A DNA stretch of 34,231 nucleotides from Halorubrum persicum (GTDB lineage: Archaea > Halobacteriota > Halobacteria > Halobacteriales > Haloferacaceae), in assembly GCF_002727125.1 (NCBI RefSeq), contig NZ_NHOA01000083.1, positions 1,100 to 35,330 on the forward strand, read 5' to 3'. Each line of letters starts with the position of its first letter. Position 1 is the first letter of the stretch. Both the position numbers and the translations under genes were made by a program. The notes under the pieces were generated by a model. The model did not search any database, had not been told where the DNA came from, and worked only from the letters and a program-made list of their open reading frames with translations. Of the stretch, positions 31,515-34,231 are shown one piece after another.

Positions 31515-33017
31515 ATGGCATCGGACACGTCGACCTCGGACACAGCGGCATCGGCTCCCTCCTCTGACGGGGACGTCTCCAACGTCCTCCTCGTCACGAT
31601 CGACTCGCTCCGAACGGACGCGATCGGCCCATACGACGACGACCGGCACTCGCCGGTGCTCTCGGAGCTGGCCGCCGACGGGACCGTCTTCGACCGCTCG
31701 TTCGCCACCGGCAACTGGACCCCCTTCTCGTTCCCGTCGATCCTCGCCTCCGAGCCGGTGTTCGCCCGGAACGGCGACATCGGCGTGAAGGACGCCCGCA
31801 CGCTCGCGTCGGTGCTCTCCGACGCGGGCATCGCGACCGGCGGCTTCAACGCCGCGAACGGCTTCCTCACCTCTCACTGGGGGTATCCCGACGGGTTCGA
31901 CGAGTTCGAACCGTTCGTCACGAGCGTCGGGTCGAGCCGGTACAGCCGGTACCTCGCGGCCCACCCGACGGTCGAGGCGTGGATCCAGCTCGCCACGTCC
32001 CCCTTCCGCCGCTTCGGCTCCAAGCTCCGGGGGGACAGCGACGACCGACCCTTCCTCGACGCCTCGCGGATGTTCGACGTCGAGGACGCCGCCACCGACT
32101 TCGTCGACGACACCGACGATCCGTTCTTCCTGTGGGTCCACTACATGGACACCCACACCCCGTACGTCCCGGCGCCGCGGTACATCCGCGAGGTCTCGGA
32201 CGGGCTGGTCGGCACCCACCGGATGCTCCACGCCCACACGCGAACGAGCTTCGGCCTAGAGGTCGGCGAGCGGACGCTCCGCGAGCTCCGAACCCTGTAT
32301 CAGGCGACGGTGCGACAGGTCGACGACAGCGTCGGTCGGCTCCTCGAGACGCTCGAGGCGGCCGGGATCGCCGACGAGACCGCGATCGTCGTCGCCGGCG
32401 ACCACGGCGAGGAGTTCCAAGAGCACGGTCACCTCGCGCACTACCCGAAACTGTACGACGAGCTGATCCGCGTCCCGCTCATCGTGAACGTCCCCGGCGA
32501 AGACGGCGGCCGCCGCGTCTCCGAACACGTCGGGCTCGACGCGATCCCGCCGACCGTCGCCGACCTGCTCGGCGTCGATGCGCCGGCCGAGTGGCGGGGC
32601 GAATCGCTCGCACCGACGGTCACCGACGGGGAGTCGCCAGACCAGGACCCCGTCGTCTCGGTCACCGTCCGGGGCGACGAGGTGACCGAACAGCCGATCC
32701 CGCGGTCGCTGTCCGACGGCGACCTGCTCGTGAGCGTCCGCGACGACGAGTGGACCTACATCGAGAACGCCGACGACGGCACCACGGAGCTGTACCACCG
32801 GCCGTCGGACCCGACCCAGCAGGAGGACCTGTCGGCGGACCCGTCCGACGAGGCGCTCGCGGTCGTCGAGCGCTTCGCGCCGATCGCCGCCGAGCACGTC
32901 GCCGAGCTCCGCGACAGACAGGCGGACGCGGCGGCCGCCGAGGACGCCGGGGAGGGCGGGGACGGTGAGGTCGACGAGGACCTCGAAGCCCGCCTCGAAG
33001 CGCTCGGCTACAAGTGA
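31515..33017 (+). CDS. sulfatase/alkaline-phosphatase-fold hydrolase lacking the formylglycine cysteine
   Basis: This encodes a 500-residue cytoplasmic or surface-facing enzyme without a signal peptide. Metal ligands appear as D30 in TIDSLRTD and D296-H297 in VVAGDHGEEFQEHG, and HYMDTHTPYVP is a family motif. Where sulfatases have C-x-P-x-R, this protein has W-T69-P-F-S-F-P-S, so the nucleophile is likely Thr or Ser. That suggests phosphodiester or phosphoglycerol chemistry rather than sulfate-ester hydrolysis. The C-terminus is acidic and ends in LEARLEALGYK, as in many haloarchaeal members. The stop overlaps the GtrA ATG (TGATG), so it forms an operon with a lipid-sugar membrane protein, consistent with surface polysaccharide or glycolipid modification. 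Confidence 0.85.
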   Translation: MASDTSTSDTAASAPSSDGDVSNVLLVTIDSLRTDAIGPYDDDRHSPVLSELAADGTVFDRSFATGNWTPFSFPSILASEPVFARNGDIGVKDARTLASVLSDAGIATGGFNAANGFLTSHWGYPDGFDEFEPFVTSVGSSRYSRYLAAHPTVEAWIQLATSPFRRFGSKLRGDSDDRPFLDASRMFDVEDAATDFVDDTDDPFFLWVHYMDTHTPYVPAPRYIREVSDGLVGTHRMLHAHTRTSFGLEVGERTLRELRTLYQATVRQVDDSVGRLLETLEAAGIADETAIVVAGDHGEEFQEHGHLAHYPKLYDELIRVPLIVNVPGEDGGRRVSEHVGLDAIPPTVADLLGVDAPAEWRGESLAPTVTDGESPDQDPVVSVTVRGDEVTEQPIPRSLSDGDLLVSVRDDEWTYIENADDGTTELYHRPSDPTQQEDLSADPSDEALAVVERFAPIAAEHVAELRDRQADAAAAEDAGEGGDGEVDEDLEARLEALGYK

Positions 33018-33439
33018 TGATCCGTGCCGTACTCAGGGACCTCACGACCGGCCCGATCGCCGTTCAGATGCGTCGGTTCGTCGTCGTCGGCGCGATCACC
33101 GCAGGGATACAGATGGGTCTGCTGTGGCTGTTCGTCGACATCGCGGGACTGAACTACCTGATCGGTGCGACGATCGCGATCGAGATCACGATCATCCTCT
33201 CGTACGTGTTCAACAACGCGTGGACGTTCCAGGCGAGCCAGAACACGGGGGTGTCCGAGTACCTCGGCGGGCTGCTCAAGACGAACCTCGTCCGCGGAAC
33301 GGCGATCCCGATCCAGCTCGGGGTCCTCTACGTGCTCGTGGAGTGGGCGAGTCTCATGTACCTCATCGCGAACGCGATCGCCATCTTCCTCAGCGGGCTG
33401 TATCGGTTCGTCCTCGACTCCCAGTGGACGTGGGGGTGA
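33017..33439 (+). CDS. GtrA family membrane protein
   Basis: This encodes 140 residues with four hydrophobic segments (about 22-42, 46-66, 90-108 and 112-132), the GtrA topology. The opening RFVVVGAITAGIQMGLLW and the C-terminal FVLDSQWTWG (with a W-x-F/W signature also seen in FNNAWTF) are typical. GtrA proteins are thought to flip polyprenyl-phosphate-linked sugars or to support glycosyltransferases at the membrane. ATG at 33017 shares one base with the sulfatase-like stop (TGATG), indicating coupled translation. The operon suggests modification of surface glycolipids or N-glycans. Confidence 0.92.
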   Translation: MIRAVLRDLTTGPIAVQMRRFVVVGAITAGIQMGLLWLFVDIAGLNYLIGATIAIEITIILSYVFNNAWTFQASQNTGVSEYLGGLLKTNLVRGTAIPIQLGVLYVLVEWASLMYLIANAIAIFLSGLYRFVLDSQWTWG

Positions 33440-33441
33440 CC

Positions 33442-33458
33442 CGCCGCGGCTTGCGGCG
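33442..33458. terminator. hairpin between convergent gtrA-type and VTT-type genes
   Basis: CGCCGC and GCGGCG form a perfect 6-bp stem with a 5-nt loop, 3 nt after the GtrA stop. It lies between convergent genes with 30 bp between their stops. No T-run is present, so it is only a candidate terminator. Confidence 0.3.
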
Positions 33459-33469
33459 AGTGCGAGATC

Positions 33470-34171
33470 TTAGAAGGGGAGTCGCGGCTCGAGGCGAGCG
33501 ACGAGATCCCTGACCGTCTCCTGTTTGTAGTAGCCGACGATCGACGCGACGACGACGAGCGCGATGATCGCGAGCCCGGAGAGGAGCCGCCCGTCGGCGA
33601 TCCTGCCGCCGGCGTAGACGGTGAACACGTACGCGGGTAGCCTGCCGACGCTGATCACGGCGATGAAGGTGGGGAGCTTCCACTTCGTGAGGCCGCTCAG
33701 AAAGCAGATGGCGTCGTCCGGCAGTCCGGGGATGATCACGAACGCGAACAGCCCCGGAACGCCGACGGTGTCGACGAAGCCGTCGAAGCGCGCGACCACG
33801 TCCTCGTGGAGCACGTCCTCGACGAACGACCGGCCGTACCGCTTCGCGAGCGAGAACGCGATGGTGCTTCCGATCAGCACGCCGGTGAGGCTGTAGACGG
33901 TGCCCCAGAACGGGCCGAAGAGGAACCCCGCGACGAGGGCGACGACCTGTCCGGGAATCGGCGCGACGATGACTTGGAGGGCCTGGATGACGATGAACAC
34001 GAGGGGGGCGAGAGCGCCGAACTGCCGGAGCCACACCCGCAGGGCCTCGGCGTTCGTGATGAACCCAGCGTACTCGCGCACGAAGAGGTAGAGGGCGAAG
34101 AACCCGACTGCGACGGCGACGAGCGCGAGGATCCCCCGCCGTCTGTCCGACGCCGAGGCAAAGAGTCTCAT
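33470..34171 (-). CDS. VTT-domain (TVP38/TMEM64, DedA-related) membrane protein
   Basis: This encodes 233 residues. The N-terminal helix is followed by the VTT-domain signature APIPGQVVALVAGFLFGPFWGTVYSLTGVLIGSTIAFSLAKRYGR (about 70-113) with re-entrant glycine motifs, and by a second conserved stretch, PGLPDDAICFLSGLTKWKLPTF (about 148-168). Two more helices follow, at about 170-190 and 200-218. Family members act in membrane-lipid scrambling or transport. The ATG at 34171 is clear. GTATTGAC near 34209-34216 could be a promoter element with a short leader. It converges with the GtrA gene, and the operon context does not fix the substrate. Confidence 0.9.
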   Translation of the reverse strand: MRLFASASDRRRGILALVAVAVGFFALYLFVREYAGFITNAEALRVWLRQFGALAPLVFIVIQALQVIVAPIPGQVVALVAGFLFGPFWGTVYSLTGVLIGSTIAFSLAKRYGRSFVEDVLHEDVVARFDGFVDTVGVPGLFAFVIIPGLPDDAICFLSGLTKWKLPTFIAVISVGRLPAYVFTVYAGGRIADGRLLSGLAIIALVVVASIVGYYKQETVRDLVARLEPRLPF

Positions 34172-34231
34172 TCGTGTTACACCCGGCCAGCAGTGGACTT
34201 GAAGCTTGTCAATACTCAGTACTTCACAAAG

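Noticed and set aside
1-34231. CRISPR arrays, tRNA, rRNA or prophage genes
   Set aside because: No regularly spaced repeats, no cloverleaf-like sequences and no phage-type genes were recognised anywhere in the window.

Overview
The window is chromosomal DNA of a haloarchaeon (class Halobacteria). Its GC content is very high with strongly GC-biased third codon positions. Proteins are rich in Asp/Glu, and Tat-type signal peptides and PGF-CTERM surface proteins are present. Archaeal RadB and FEN1 are present, and TTTTAA-like TATA boxes sit about 25-30 nt upstream of start codons, pointing to mostly leaderless transcripts. A Halorubrum-like genus would fit, but that is inference. The window is gene-dense housekeeping chromosome. 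I see no prophage, CRISPR array, rRNA, tRNA or intact insertion sequence.

Layout. 1-3.1 kb: a translationally coupled redox pair (partial TlpA-like thioredoxin and a SCO1-type lipoprotein, minus strand), then cspA, radB and a small PGF-CTERM surface protein whose signal peptide and body lie in different frames. 3.1-7.8 kb: a four-CBS protein with an HPF-like C-terminal domain, a HAD phosphatase, two uncharacterised membrane proteins and an aldo/keto reductase. 7.8-11 kb: folD, then a dgcN-dgcA pair with a 4-bp overlap (D-glutamate N-acetyltransferase / N-acetyl-D-glutamate racemase families). 11-14.2 kb: PspA/Vipp1, a broken sugar phosphate isomerase/epimerase gene and a Gfo/Idh/MocA dehydrogenase. 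14.2-17.8 kb: a type IV pilin-like protein, a Yip1-like membrane protein, and a zinc ribbon-S1-OB-DHH-like protein whose DHH catalytic motifs are eroded. 17.8-19.6 kb: a probable solo IS200/IS605 right end, a J-domain/[2Fe-2S] ferredoxin fusion, and FEN1 divergent from it. 19.6-23.1 kb: the glycine cleavage cluster gcvH, a possible 31-codon ORF, gcvPA and gcvPB, without gcvT or lpd. 23.1-27.1 kb: a Bat-type HTH regulator, a cupin, 6-phosphogluconate dehydrogenase, a small conserved protein and a Vms1-type peptidyl-tRNA hydrolase. 27.2-34.2 kb: a large PGF-CTERM metallopeptidase-like protein, a coupled cupin-rhodanese pair, an epoxide-hydrolase-like enzyme, a coupled sulfatase-fold/GtrA pair, and a VTT-domain membrane protein.

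How genes work together. FolD and the glycine cleavage proteins both feed tetrahydrofolate-bound one-carbon units. The CBS-HPF protein, Vms1 and CspA all suggest handling of ribosomes and RNA under stress. RadB, FEN1 and the DHH-like protein belong to DNA repair and replication families. The most unusual items are the CBS-HPF fusion, the J-domain ferredoxin, the degenerate DHH protein, two frame-disrupted genes, the IS605-like scar that supplies the ferredoxin stop codon, and several inverted repeats at promoters. All function calls come from reading the sequence and family knowledge; no database search was run.
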